Assembly (NCBI GenBank): GCA_945787655.1 | Contig: CALZIJ010000001.1 | Location: forward strand, 65,726 to 105,383 | From: Nitrospiria bacterium | GTDB taxonomy: Bacteria > Nitrospirota > Nitrospiria > SBBL01 > JAADHI01 | Length of the DNA: 39,658 bases | Reading direction: 5' to 3' | In this document: piece after piece, positions 31,620 through 39,658 of the stretch | Numbering within the stretch: position 1 is the first letter of the stretch | Layout: each line of letters opens with the position of its first letter | Translations under genes and position numbers: made by a program | The notes under the pieces: model-generated | What the model saw: only the letters and a program-made list of their open reading frames with translations | Databases searched by the model: none | Told to the model about the DNA's origin: nothing

Positions 31620-31636
31620 AGCAAGGCGCGTGCCAA
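31620..31636 (-). promoter_or_regulatory. Sigma-54 (RpoN) promoter of the secreted-protein cluster
   Basis: On the minus strand the bases read TTGGCACG-CGCC-TTGCT, again an exact match to YTGGCACG-N4-TTGCW. The predicted start is near 31609, leaving an 84-base leader before paralogue B. This is the only good promoter found between guaA and the small secreted proteins. Confidence 0.88.
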
Positions 31637-31739
31637 AACTAAAAACACCTTTAAGAGGCATAAATCGCTCCTTTTTTTGGTATATAAGAAAGATTGATAT
31701 TAATTTTTTAATTTCTGGAAAGTGATTTTCGGAATTCAG

Positions 31740-31760
31740 AAAATGCGAGGGGATCTCGCA
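31740..31760 (-). terminator. Probable terminator of guaA
   Basis: TGCGAG (31744-31749) pairs with CTCGCA (31755-31760); on the minus strand the stem is followed by TTTT. It lies 54 bp after the guaA stop. The same dyad is about 108 bp upstream of the sigma-54 promoter, so an enhancer-site role is an alternative. Confidence 0.5.
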
Positions 31761-31813
31761 GTATTGAGAAACAGTCTAATCGTTAGCGGAGTTTTACTGG
31801 CGCTTTAATGTGC

Positions 31814-33346
31814 TTATTCCCACTCTATAGTACTGGGAGGTTTTGAGGAAACGTCGTAGACAACGCGGTTGATGCCTGTGACTTCGTTAATAATGCGGTT
31901 AGCGATGCGTTTCATAACATCATGAGGAAATTCATACCAATCCGCAGTCATCCCATCCTGGCTCGTGACCGCCCGGAGGGCAATGGCATTTTCATAAGTG
32001 CGTTCATCACCCATCACACCGACACTTTGTACTGGAAGATAAACCGCAAAGGCTTGCCAGATTTCATCATAAAGACCCGCCACCCGAATTTCCTCATCAA
32101 AAATGGCATCGGCTTCGCGGAGGCGATCAAGCCGCTCCGTCGTGACTTTCCCCACAATACGCACTGCCAGGCCAGGTCCCGGAAAGGGATGACGATACAG
32201 CAACTCACCGGGAATACCCAGCGCCACACCGAGTTTCCGGACTTCATCTTTAAACAGGGACCTAAGCGGTTCAACCACCTTCATGCGCATTCGCTTGGGC
32301 AGGCCGCCCACATTATGATGGGTTTTGATCGTGGCGGACGGACCGTTGACTGAAACGGATTCAATCACGTCCGGGTAAAGCGTGCCTTGCACCAGAAAAT
32401 CCACTTCGCCGACCCGGTGCGCGGCCTCATCAAAGACAGAAATAAAGGTTTTACCAATAATTTTTCGTTTTTTTTCAGGATCTCTGGTTTTGACCAGTTT
32501 TGAAAGAAACTGTTCAGACGCATCAACTTTCTTGATATTGAGCTTCAGTTGTTTTTTAAAGGTACGCATCACCGTTTGCGCTTCATTTTTCCGAAGCAGA
32601 CCGTTGTCCACAAAAATACAGGTCAACCGTTTTCCTATCACGCGCTGCACAAGGACTGCGGCAACCGATGAATCCACCCCGCCGCTCAAGGCACAAAGGG
32701 CTTTGCCCTTTCCAATCGTTTGGGCGATCTCTTCTTCCGCCAAGTGGATAAACGACCCCATATCCCAAGTCGGGTGACAACCACATATCGTATAGAGATA
32801 ATTTTGAAGAATCTGAAGTCCATTCGGAGTGTGCACTACTTCAGGATGAAATTGCAGGGCATAAAAATGGCGCTTAAGATCCTGGATTGCAGCGGTCGGG
32901 GAATTCCCTGTTTTGGCAATGGCCCGAAATCCCGCCGGAACCTTTTCGATGCGGTCTCCGTGACTCATCCAGACAGGCACCGCCTTGGGCAAATCCCTGA
33001 ATAAGGGAGAGCGATGGTCCAGGGTTAAGTCCGCCCGTCCATATTCCCGTTTTTGTGATTTCGCGACCACGCCTCCGAGTACATGGGTCATTAATTGCAT
33101 CCCGTAGCAAATACCCAAAACAGGTATCCCTAATTCAAAAATACCGGGATCACAGCGGGGCGCCTGCTTTTTAAAAACAGAAGAGGGCCCACCGGAAAGG
33201 ATTATGCCTGCTGCACCATACTGTTTGATTTCATTTAATGAAAGATGATAGGGGACAATTTCCGAATACACTTTACTTTCACGGACGCGTCTCGCAATCA
33301 ACTGGGTGTATTGAGATCCAAAATCAAGTATCAGTATTTTCTGCAT
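31814..33346 (-). CDS. guaA: GMP synthase (glutamine-hydrolysing)
   Basis: The 510-residue protein converts XMP, glutamine and ATP to GMP. The N-terminal class I glutaminase has the nucleophile C80 in LGICYGMQL and a HPEV histidine/glutamate pair. The ATP pyrophosphatase domain follows, with the P-loop [11 protein letters not shown]. The C-terminal dimerisation domain has the typical ending [18 protein letters not shown]. The ATG at 33346 is chosen because the family begins at this Met ([11 protein letters not shown]); an in-frame TTG 27 bases upstream gives an atypical extension. The gene follows guaB, its pathway predecessor, by 176 bp with no obvious terminator, so the two may be co-transcribed. 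Confidence 0.97.
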   Translation of the reverse strand: MQKILILDFGSQYTQLIARRVRESKVYSEIVPYHLSLNEIKQYGAAGIILSGGPSSVFKKQAPRCDPGIFELGIPVLGICYGMQLMTHVLGGVVAKSQKREYGRADLTLDHRSPLFRDLPKAVPVWMSHGDRIEKVPAGFRAIAKTGNSPTAAIQDLKRHFYALQFHPEVVHTPNGLQILQNYLYTICGCHPTWDMGSFIHLAEEEIAQTIGKGKALCALSGGVDSSVAAVLVQRVIGKRLTCIFVDNGLLRKNEAQTVMRTFKKQLKLNIKKVDASEQFLSKLVKTRDPEKKRKIIGKTFISVFDEAAHRVGEVDFLVQGTLYPDVIESVSVNGPSATIKTHHNVGGLPKRMRMKVVEPLRSLFKDEVRKLGVALGIPGELLYRHPFPGPGLAVRIVGKVTTERLDRLREADAIFDEEIRVAGLYDEIWQAFAVYLPVQSVGVMGDERTYENAIALRAVTSQDGMTADWYEFPHDVMKRIANRIINEVTGINRVVYDVSSKPPSTIEWE

Positions 33347-33522
33347 GGGAATAAAAACAGACCTTTCTATCAACTATATTGAATGTAAAATAATAAGGAG
33401 TGGAGGCAATGTCATAAAATTGTACGGCAAAAGATAAAGAGCGGTTCAGCCTTGATTTCAGCGCCTAAACAGATTTTTTTGCTCAAGGCAAACGCGGTAA
33501 ACAGAGGGATGGGATGAACACA

Positions 33523-34989
33523 TCAAGGCCCACCCATTTCATAGTTGGGTGCTTCTTTTGTGATAATGACATCATGCGGATGGCTTTCCCGGATGCCCGA
33601 AGAAGTAATGCGGACAAAACGGTCATATTCGCGCAAGGTATCAATTGAAGGCGCGCCGCAATACCCCATCCCCGCACGAAGCCCGCCTAATAATTGAAAA
33701 ACCACGCCGGACAGGCTGCCCTTTGCGGGAACGCGGCCTTCAATCCCTTCGGGCACCAGCTTTGAAACCGGTTCAAATTCTTGAAAATAACGGTCTTTTC
33801 CGCCTTGCTCCATCGCGCCAATCGATCCCATGCCCCGATAGACCTTGTAGGTCCGGCCTTGGAGCAATACTGTTTCACCGGGACTTTCATCGGTTCCGGC
33901 AAACAAGCCGCCCAGCATTACGGTATGGGCCCCAGCAGCGATGGCCTTAACGATGTCCCCGGAAAATTTAATGCCGCCATCCGCAATAATAGGAACCTTG
34001 TAACGTTTTGCCGCCCGGGCGCAGTCCGATATGGCTGTCAATTGCGGCACACCCGCCCCTGCGATCACACGCGTGGTGCAAATTGATCCCGGACCGACGC
34101 CGACCTTCACGGCATCCACTCCGGCTTTAATCAAATCCAGAGTGGCATCACTGGTGGCCACATTCCCCCCGATCAGGTTTAGTTCGGGATAAGCCTTTCG
34201 AATGGCCTTGACGGTATCAAGCACCGCCACCGAATGCGCGTGCGCGGTATCGACAATGACCACATCCACCCCGGCCTGCACCAGCCGTTCCACCCGCTCC
34301 TTCGAATCCCCTCCAATTCCAACAGCGGCACCCACCCGGAGTCGGCCTAAGTGGTCCTTACAGGCATTGGGGAACTTGATCTTCTTTTCGATATCTTTAA
34401 TCGTGATCAAGCCTCTTAACTCATAATCGTCATTAACAACCAGAAGTTTTTCAATCCTGTTTTTGTGCAAGATTTTTTGGGCTTCCTTTAGGGTAGTGCC
34501 TTCTGGCGCAGTGATGAGGTTTTCCTGGGTCATGACCTTTGAGACCTTCAAACTCATGCGCGTTTCAAAACGAAGATCCCGGTTGGTCAAAATACCAACG
34601 AGTTTTTTTCCCCGTGTCACGGGAATGCCGGAGATACGGTACTTCGTCATAAGCGCAAGTGCGTCCGCCAAACGACGGTCCGGTGAAATTGTAATGGGAT
34701 CGACAATCATCCCGCTCTCGGACTTTTTGACCAAGTCGATTTGCGCCGCCTGATCTTTTGGAGGAAGTGCACGATGAACAATACCGATCCCGCCTTCACG
34801 GGCAATGGCAATCGCCAGCCCGGATTCTGTAACGGTATCCATCGCGGCGCTGATAATAGGAATCTGAAGCTTGATATTTCGGGTCAATTTCGTTTCGAGA
34901 TTAACATCCCGCGGCATGACCTCGGAGCGCGAGGGTGCAAGCAATACGTCATCAAATGTCAGTCCCTCTTGAAGTTTGGCCGGCAGCAT
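33523..34989 (-). CDS. guaB: IMP dehydrogenase
   Basis: The 488-residue protein is full length for bacterial IMPDH, which oxidises IMP to XMP with NAD+, the committed step of GMP synthesis. The TIM barrel is interrupted by two CBS domains (about 93-205). The active-site loop [13 protein letters not shown] has the catalytic C304, and the flap and C-terminal regions ([20 protein letters not shown]) are intact. Its own sigma-70 promoter lies upstream, and guaA follows. Confidence 0.98.
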   Translation of the reverse strand: MLPAKLQEGLTFDDVLLAPSRSEVMPRDVNLETKLTRNIKLQIPIISAAMDTVTESGLAIAIAREGGIGIVHRALPPKDQAAQIDLVKKSESGMIVDPITISPDRRLADALALMTKYRISGIPVTRGKKLVGILTNRDLRFETRMSLKVSKVMTQENLITAPEGTTLKEAQKILHKNRIEKLLVVNDDYELRGLITIKDIEKKIKFPNACKDHLGRLRVGAAVGIGGDSKERVERLVQAGVDVVIVDTAHAHSVAVLDTVKAIRKAYPELNLIGGNVATSDATLDLIKAGVDAVKVGVGPGSICTTRVIAGAGVPQLTAISDCARAAKRYKVPIIADGGIKFSGDIVKAIAAGAHTVMLGGLFAGTDESPGETVLLQGRTYKVYRGMGSIGAMEQGGKDRYFQEFEPVSKLVPEGIEGRVPAKGSLSGVVFQLLGGLRAGMGYCGAPSIDTLREYDRFVRITSSGIRESHPHDVIITKEAPNYEMGGP

Positions 34990-35023
34990 CTGCTCTCAAT
35001 CACCCGAAAAAAGAATAACCCCA

Positions 35024-35052
35024 GTTCTACCATACGAAATTTACAAGGTCAA
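35024..35052 (-). promoter_or_regulatory. Sigma-70 promoter of guaB
   Basis: On the minus strand TTGACC (35047-35052), 17 bases, TAGAAC (35024-35029). Transcription would begin near 35017, 28 bases before the guaB ATG. Confidence 0.65.
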
Positions 35053-35082
35053 CAAATTGAACCGTGCAAAACCACTTTAATC

Positions 35083-36561
35083 TTATGCCCGGTTTTCCAG
35101 GTCTCCCGCGTATCGGATCATTTTTTTCACCCAGGGCAACAACAAATAGGCCGGAAACGCCAGAAAAAAGGTCAATAGAAAATACGCGCCGTACCCAAGG
35201 GTTTCCGCGCCAAAACCACCCGCCCATCCGGCCACCGAACGACTGAGCGCAAAAACGGAGGACAAAAGCGCGTACTCTGTCGCCGAGTGGCGTTTGTCCA
35301 CAATCGCCATTAAAAAGGCCAAAAAGGCGGCCGTACCCAATCCCCCCGTGAAGGACTCCATTGCGCTGGCTGAATACATCATCATCTGATGAGTAACGGG
35401 GATAACGATATTGACCACCCCCGTTGGCAGGATAAAAGCGGCAAAGGCATAGCCCAGGTTTGAAAGTGCCTGAAAAAGGCCGAGCACCCAAAGGGCTTTA
35501 AAGATAGAGGTCCTGTCCGTAATCCATCCACCGACAATCCCGCCGAGTATCGAAAGCACGAGACCGATGTTCACCGAAACGAGGCCGATTTCGGTCGCGG
35601 TGAATCCGGCATCGACCCAAAAGGGTTTAATCATAAAACCCATTGAGCTGTCGGCCAGTTTAAAGGTGAGGATGAAGAGAATGACCGGTGCGAAATAAGG
35701 CCGACGCACCATGCCCATCAAAGTACCAAACATCGGCCCTTCCGTAACGGCGGCCAGAACCTTTGTTTTTTCTTCTTTTTTAAAGATGGACTTCGCAGTA
35801 AGGCTTAATCCTAAAAAAATACCAGCGATTCCCCAGGCCAACGGCCAAAACGCCGGGAAAGATGTTGACCATTCAGTCGCCTGGTTGATCAGCCAAAACG
35901 TGCCCAAAAAAAAGAGCAGGACGGTCGCAAAGGCCGGGGGGTGATGAAAAATGGATTTCATCTCCTGTGTAAATGCAATTGATTTTTGGGTTTTTAGCGC
36001 ACGTTCTTTCGGCGCACGGAGGCAGGCCGCGCCCACCAGAAACAGGAGTATGGCCGTACACAAATACGCGCCGGACCATTGAATATAGTCACTGAGAATC
36101 AGAACAAAACCGGAGGCCAGCATCCCCACGCGGTAAAACCCGATGCGAAGCCCATTGGCCAGCCCCAGCTCACCTTTTTCCAGCAGCTCGATGGTATAGC
36201 CATCAATGGCAATATCGTTGGTGGCGGAAAATAATGTAAACGCGCCGATGGCCACCCACACCCAGGGACCGAAACCCGACTTGACGGCAAAAACCAGCAG
36301 CACCAGGCCCATCAACACATTAACGGCAAACATCCAGCGGCGATGAGACCTGTAATGGTCAATGGCCGGCGCCCAAAGAAATTTCAAGGTCCATGAAAGC
36401 CCCAAAAGAGACATAAACCCGATCTGCCAAAGCGCGACGCCCTGCTGTCTGAAATGCACCGGGAACAGGTCATAAAAAATACCGAGCGGAAACCCTTCGG
36501 CAAAATAAAGAATCCCGATCCAGAACATCTTTTCCTTAAGGAGCTTCGGTTGTGCAGCCAA
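35083..36561 (-). CDS. AmpG-like MFS permease (PAT family)
   Basis: The 492-residue integral membrane protein has about twelve hydrophobic helices. The N-terminal motif ILYFAEGFPLGIFYDLFPVH and the loop LSWTLKFLWAPAIDHYRSHR are the signature of AmpG/PAT-family transporters, which import anhydromuropeptides (AmpG) or acetyl-CoA-like substrates. An insertion with the charged linker SIFKKEEKTKV lies between the two halves. A recycling role for cell-wall fragments is the most likely guess, but no other murein-recycling gene is nearby. It has its own predicted promoter. Confidence 0.82.
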   Translation of the reverse strand: MAAQPKLLKEKMFWIGILYFAEGFPLGIFYDLFPVHFRQQGVALWQIGFMSLLGLSWTLKFLWAPAIDHYRSHRRWMFAVNVLMGLVLLVFAVKSGFGPWVWVAIGAFTLFSATNDIAIDGYTIELLEKGELGLANGLRIGFYRVGMLASGFVLILSDYIQWSGAYLCTAILLFLVGAACLRAPKERALKTQKSIAFTQEMKSIFHHPPAFATVLLFFLGTFWLINQATEWSTSFPAFWPLAWGIAGIFLGLSLTAKSIFKKEEKTKVLAAVTEGPMFGTLMGMVRRPYFAPVILFILTFKLADSSMGFMIKPFWVDAGFTATEIGLVSVNIGLVLSILGGIVGGWITDRTSIFKALWVLGLFQALSNLGYAFAAFILPTGVVNIVIPVTHQMMMYSASAMESFTGGLGTAAFLAFLMAIVDKRHSATEYALLSSVFALSRSVAGWAGGFGAETLGYGAYFLLTFFLAFPAYLLLPWVKKMIRYAGDLENRA

Positions 36562-36621
36562 TGCGGTCTTTCTTTGTTGGAATGATTTAAATCAACGCTT
36601 ATTGAAAGTATACAGAACGGC

Positions 36622-36650
36622 ACGATAGCCGCAATCAAAGAGGCTGTCAA
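36622..36650 (-). promoter_or_regulatory. Sigma-70 promoter of the AmpG-like permease
   Basis: On the minus strand consensus TTGACA (36645-36650), 17 bases, TATCGT (36622-36627), with a leader of about 54 bases. Confidence 0.6.
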
Positions 36651-36661
36651 CAATGTCATCA

Positions 36662-36691
36662 TTTTCATTTGTTCTACGATTTAGTTATAAT
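36662..36691 (+). promoter_or_regulatory. Possible sigma-70 promoter of rluD
   Basis: A perfect -10 TATAAT (36686-36691) is preceded after 18 bases by TTTTCA (36662-36667). It is divergent from and partly adjacent to the permease promoter. The leader would be about 89 bases. Confidence 0.45.
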
Positions 36692-36786
36692 ATCCGGATG
36701 CAAATTGATTCCAATAGGTTCTGCTTCCGTCGGTCAATTACTTGATTTTAGATGGTGCCAATACCGCCTAAGCTTTTTTCCTCATT

Positions 36787-37719
36787 ATGCCCAAATTTCC
36801 CACATCCCCCATTCTTGTGCCCGATGAAAAAAATCCAGAGCGACTGGATCTTTATCTCATCAAAAAAGGGCTGTCACTTGCGCGCGCTCAAATTCAGCGT
36901 TTGATTACGGAAGAGCAGATTCTTTTAAACGGCAAACCGACCCGCGCCAGTTACAAAGTCAAAAAAGGGGACCGGATTGACATTACGATTCCTCCCCCGA
37001 CCCCGCTGGAGCTTATTCCAGAAAATCTTCCACTGGATATAAGGTTCGAAGATCATGCCCTGCTTGTTCTGAACAAAGCGGCGGGCATGGTCGTGCACCC
37101 CGCGCCGGGGCATTACGAAGGGACAATGGTGCACGCGCTCTTGCATCACTGTAAAGACCTCACCGGCATCGGGGGGCGAGAGCGCCCGGGCATCGTGCAT
37201 CGATTGGATAAAGAAACCTCCGGGGTGATGGTTATCGCCAAAACAGACGCGGCCCACCGCTTTCTTTCAAAACAGTTTAAAGACCACAGCATTGACCGGA
37301 TGTATTGGGCGCTGGTATGCGGCAAAGTCAAAAAACCGGGAAAAATCGATCTCGCCATCGGACGCGACCGCATTCATCGTAAAAAGATTTCGGCACGCAC
37401 GGCAAGCCCACGAGAGGCGGAAACCCGCTACCTCATTAAAGAACGCTTTAAAACCGCGACCTGGTTAGAGGTATCCCCGCAAACCGGCCGCACGCATCAG
37501 ATTCGTGTGCATATGGCGCACATCGGGCACCCGATTATTGGCGACAAGGAATACGGCGGGAAAACCGCGAAGTCCCTCGGACTTGAAGCCGACCGCCAAA
37601 TGCTGCACGCCGCAATGCTGGGTTTCGTGCATCCGACCACAAAAGAACGGCTGTCTTTTTCGACGCCCCCGCCACCGGACATGACGGTGATTTTAAACCA
37701 CCTTCGAACCAAGTCGTAA
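36787..37719 (+). CDS. rluD: 23S rRNA pseudouridine synthase, RluD type
   Basis: The 310-residue protein has an N-terminal S4 RNA-binding domain (about 18-70) and a RluA-family catalytic domain (about 85-305). The catalytic aspartate is D141 in HRLDKETSG. VVHPAPGH and QTGRTHQIRVHMAHIGHPI are both conserved. RluD makes the pseudouridines of helix 69 of 23S rRNA; separation from RluC-type paralogues rests on overall resemblance. No ribosome binding site is evident before the ATG. Confidence 0.88.
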   Translation: MPKFPTSPILVPDEKNPERLDLYLIKKGLSLARAQIQRLITEEQILLNGKPTRASYKVKKGDRIDITIPPPTPLELIPENLPLDIRFEDHALLVLNKAAGMVVHPAPGHYEGTMVHALLHHCKDLTGIGGRERPGIVHRLDKETSGVMVIAKTDAAHRFLSKQFKDHSIDRMYWALVCGKVKKPGKIDLAIGRDRIHRKKISARTASPREAETRYLIKERFKTATWLEVSPQTGRTHQIRVHMAHIGHPIIGDKEYGGKTAKSLGLEADRQMLHAAMLGFVHPTTKERLSFSTPPPPDMTVILNHLRTKS

Positions 37720-37787
37720 CAAGCCGATTGTCAGCCTCTTCTATCACATGATAAAATCAGGGTTTTCTGAACAGACTGGAAAAAGCA

Positions 37788-39658
37788 ATGAATGAACGTA
37801 GAATCCATATCAAAGGCGCGCGTGAGCACAACCTGAAAAATATTGACCTGGACATCCCGCGCGACCAACTGGTCGTGATTACCGGGCTTTCCGGCTCCGG
37901 CAAGTCCTCGCTGGCCTTCGATACGATTTACGCGGAGGGGCAGCGGCGCTACGTCGAATCCCTCTCCGCCTATGCCCGTCAGTTTTTGGACAAAATGGAC
38001 AAACCGGATGTCGATGCGATTGAAGGTTTGTCTCCCGCCATTTCCATCGAACAGAAAACCACGAGCAAAAACCCCCGTTCGACCGTCGCGACAGTGACGG
38101 AAATTTACGATTATTTCCGGCTGCTTTTTGCCCGAATCGGCCGCCCCACCTGTTATCAGTGCGGCAAGGAAATCACCGCGCAGACCATTCAGCAAATGGC
38201 CGATGCCATCATGCAATTCCCCGCCGGGGAAAAGATTCATCTGCTTGCACCCATTGTTCGGGGACGGAAAGGGGAATACAAAAAAGAGCTGCGCGCCGTT
38301 CGGGAGCGGGGTTTTATCCGCGTGCGGATCGACGGCAAAATCATTGATTTATCCCAGGAAGAACAAGCGCCGATGCTGGAAAAAAACAAAAAACACGATA
38401 TCGAAGTGGTGGTGGACCGTCTCATTGTGAAAGCCGGGCTGGAACGGCGTTTGGCTGATTCTTTGGAATTGGCCGCCAAAATGGGCGACGGCATCGTACT
38501 CGTTTTAAAAGGCGAGGAACTGGTCCTTTTTTCGGAACATCTGGCCTGTATCGACTGCGGCGTGAGTTATCCCAAAACCGAGCCGCGTTTGTTTTCCTTT
38601 AATTCTCCGCACGGCGCGTGCCCGGACTGCGACGGACTCGGCACGACGCTGGATGTCGATCCCGACCTGGTCGTACCCAATCCATCCCTTTCTCTTCGGG
38701 ACGGGGCAATCAAACCCTGGGCGCGGCGCGGATCGATTTTTTACGATCAAGTCATGGAAGCCATTTCGGATCACTACCAAATGGACCGGATTGTCCCCTT
38801 TCACAAACTTGCGCGAAAGCACCAGCAGGTTCTGCTCTATGGTTCCGGCAACGAGCGCATTACCTTTACGGGCATGCGCGACGGAGAACAGGTCAATTAT
38901 CGGAGACCCTTTGAAGGGGTGATCCCCAATCTGGAACGCCGATACAAAGAGACGGATTCGAGTTACATCCGGCAGGAGATCGAGTTGTACATGGCCAAGC
39001 ATCCCTGTGGCAGCTGCAGAGGCAGCCGCCTGAAACCGGAGAGTCTGGCCATTAAAGTTGGCGGATTATCCATTGCTGAACTGAGCGGCCTTTCCATTAA
39101 AGCCGCGCTGGGCTTTGTGGATGAACTCAGCTTGAGCGAGCGGGAGGCCTTGATTGGCGAGCGTATCCTCAAAGAAGTTCGGGAACGCCTCGGATTTTTA
39201 GTGAACGTCGGCGTGGATTACCTGAATCTGGACCGGACGGCGGGCACACTTTCCGGCGGCGAGGGCCAGCGTATCCGTCTCGCAACCCAGATCGGGTCAT
39301 CCTTGGTCGGCGTGTTGTACATTCTGGATGAACCGAGTATCGGACTGCATCAGCGGGACAACCTGCGCCTTTTGGAAACCCTTCGGCATTTGCGTGATAT
39401 CGGAAACACGGTATTGGTTGTTGAGCACGATGAGGAGACGATTCAAACCGCGGACTGGGTGATTGACATGGGCCCCGCCGCCGGTATTCACGGCGGGGCC
39501 GTGGTCGCAGAGGGCACGCCTGCGGACATCATCGCCCATCCGGATTCCGGCACAGGGCAGTATCTTTCCAAAAAAAAGACGATTTCCCTTCCGCCGAGAA
39601 ACCGCAAGCCCAAAGGATTTATCAAAATCAAGAAAGCCGCAACGCACATCTTGAAAGA
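37788..39658 (+). CDS. uvrA: Excinuclease ABC subunit A, 3' end outside window
   Basis: The first 623 codons are open to the window edge. UvrA is the damage-sensing ABC ATPase of nucleotide excision repair. The first Walker A, GLSGSGKS (33-40), is followed by the usual [20 protein letters not shown]. Zinc ligands occur as CIDC...CPDCDGLG and CGSC. The first-domain ABC signature [16 protein letters not shown] and Walker [16 protein letters not shown] are intact. The second ATPase domain lies beyond the window. The ATG at 37788 is 68 bp after rluD and matches the family start. Confidence 0.97.
   Translation, partial: MNERRIHIKGAREHNLKNIDLDIPRDQLVVITGLSGSGKSSLAFDTIYAEGQRRYVESLSAYARQFLDKMDKPDVDAIEGLSPAISIEQKTTSKNPRSTVATVTEIYDYFRLLFARIGRPTCYQCGKEITAQTIQQMADAIMQFPAGEKIHLLAPIVRGRKGEYKKELRAVRERGFIRVRIDGKIIDLSQEEQAPMLEKNKKHDIEVVVDRLIVKAGLERRLADSLELAAKMGDGIVLVLKGEELVLFSEHLACIDCGVSYPKTEPRLFSFNSPHGACPDCDGLGTTLDVDPDLVVPNPSLSLRDGAIKPWARRGSIFYDQVMEAISDHYQMDRIVPFHKLARKHQQVLLYGSGNERITFTGMRDGEQVNYRRPFEGVIPNLERRYKETDSSYIRQEIELYMAKHPCGSCRGSRLKPESLAIKVGGLSIAELSGLSIKAALGFVDELSLSEREALIGERILKEVRERLGFLVNVGVDYLNLDRTAGTLSGGEGQRIRLATQIGSSLVGVLYILDEPSIGLHQRDNLRLLETLRHLRDIGNTVLVVEHDEETIQTADWVIDMGPAAGIHGGAVVAEGTPADIIAHPDSGTGQYLSKKKTISLPPRNRKPKGFIKIKKAATHILK

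Noticed and set aside
31533-31661. N-terminal extension of paralogue B
   Set aside because: The extra frame spans the sigma-54 promoter and leader hairpin, and its tandem paralogue has no such extension.
1-39658. CRISPR arrays, rRNA genes, transposases
   Set aside because: No regularly spaced direct repeats, no rRNA-like sequence and no transposase motif were seen on either strand.

Overview
The window comes from the chromosome of a diderm (Gram-negative) bacterium. It encodes many outer-membrane barrels, lipoproteins and periplasmic multiheme cytochromes next to housekeeping genes (ndk, guaA, guaB, rluD, uvrA, a tRNA-Met). The mix of multiheme cytochromes, CsgG-family proteins, a PEGA-domain Ser/Thr kinase and perfect sigma-54 promoters suggests an environmental, respiratory bacterium of the Nitrospirota / Nitrospinota / Desulfobacterota kind. 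The phylum cannot be fixed from sequence reading alone. No rRNA, CRISPR array or intact insertion sequence was seen.

Region 1 (1-6.3 kb, minus strand) is a redox operon. A perfect sigma-54 promoter precedes a small DUF2292 gene, which is followed by an intrinsic terminator. Next come a structured leader with a second, attenuator-like terminator, an outer-membrane porin, a membrane-anchored protein of unknown function, a NirB-like flavoprotein fused to a [2Fe-2S] domain and a membrane cytochrome b-like domain, an 11-heme cytochrome c, and a small secreted protein cut by the window edge. Together these could carry electrons between cytoplasmic NAD(P)H and the periplasm.

Region 2 (6.3-8.5 kb) is an AT-rich insert carrying one orphan gene with a PD-(D/E)XK nuclease-like motif and a gene-free, inverted-repeat-rich stretch. 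It abuts the 3' end of the tRNA-Met gene.

Region 3 (8.5-14.7 kb) has ndk, an FAD-dependent oxidoreductase, a site-2 protease, two small genes, a TraF-like outer-membrane protein and a GT2 glycosyltransferase.

Region 4 (14.7-31.7 kb, all minus strand) is the most unusual part. Thirteen genes lie downstream of a second perfect sigma-54 promoter. In transcription order they are two near-identical small secreted proteins and a third relative, a coiled-coil secreted protein, a CsgG-like protein, a TPR/HtrA-like lipoprotein protease (with its own sigma-70 promoter), a PEGA Ser/Thr kinase, a cysteine-free thioredoxin/TPR/CsgG fusion, a CsgG/FlgO-like lipoprotein, a large Ig/propeller lipoprotein, another TPR/CsgG protein, a very large beta-helix lipoprotein and a TPR-plus-barrel outer-membrane protein. 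It looks like a dedicated cell-surface secretion, adhesion or functional-amyloid system with its own signalling and quality control. I do not recognise it as a described system.

Region 5 (31.8-39.7 kb) is housekeeping: guaA, guaB, an AmpG-like MFS permease, rluD and the 5' two thirds of uvrA.
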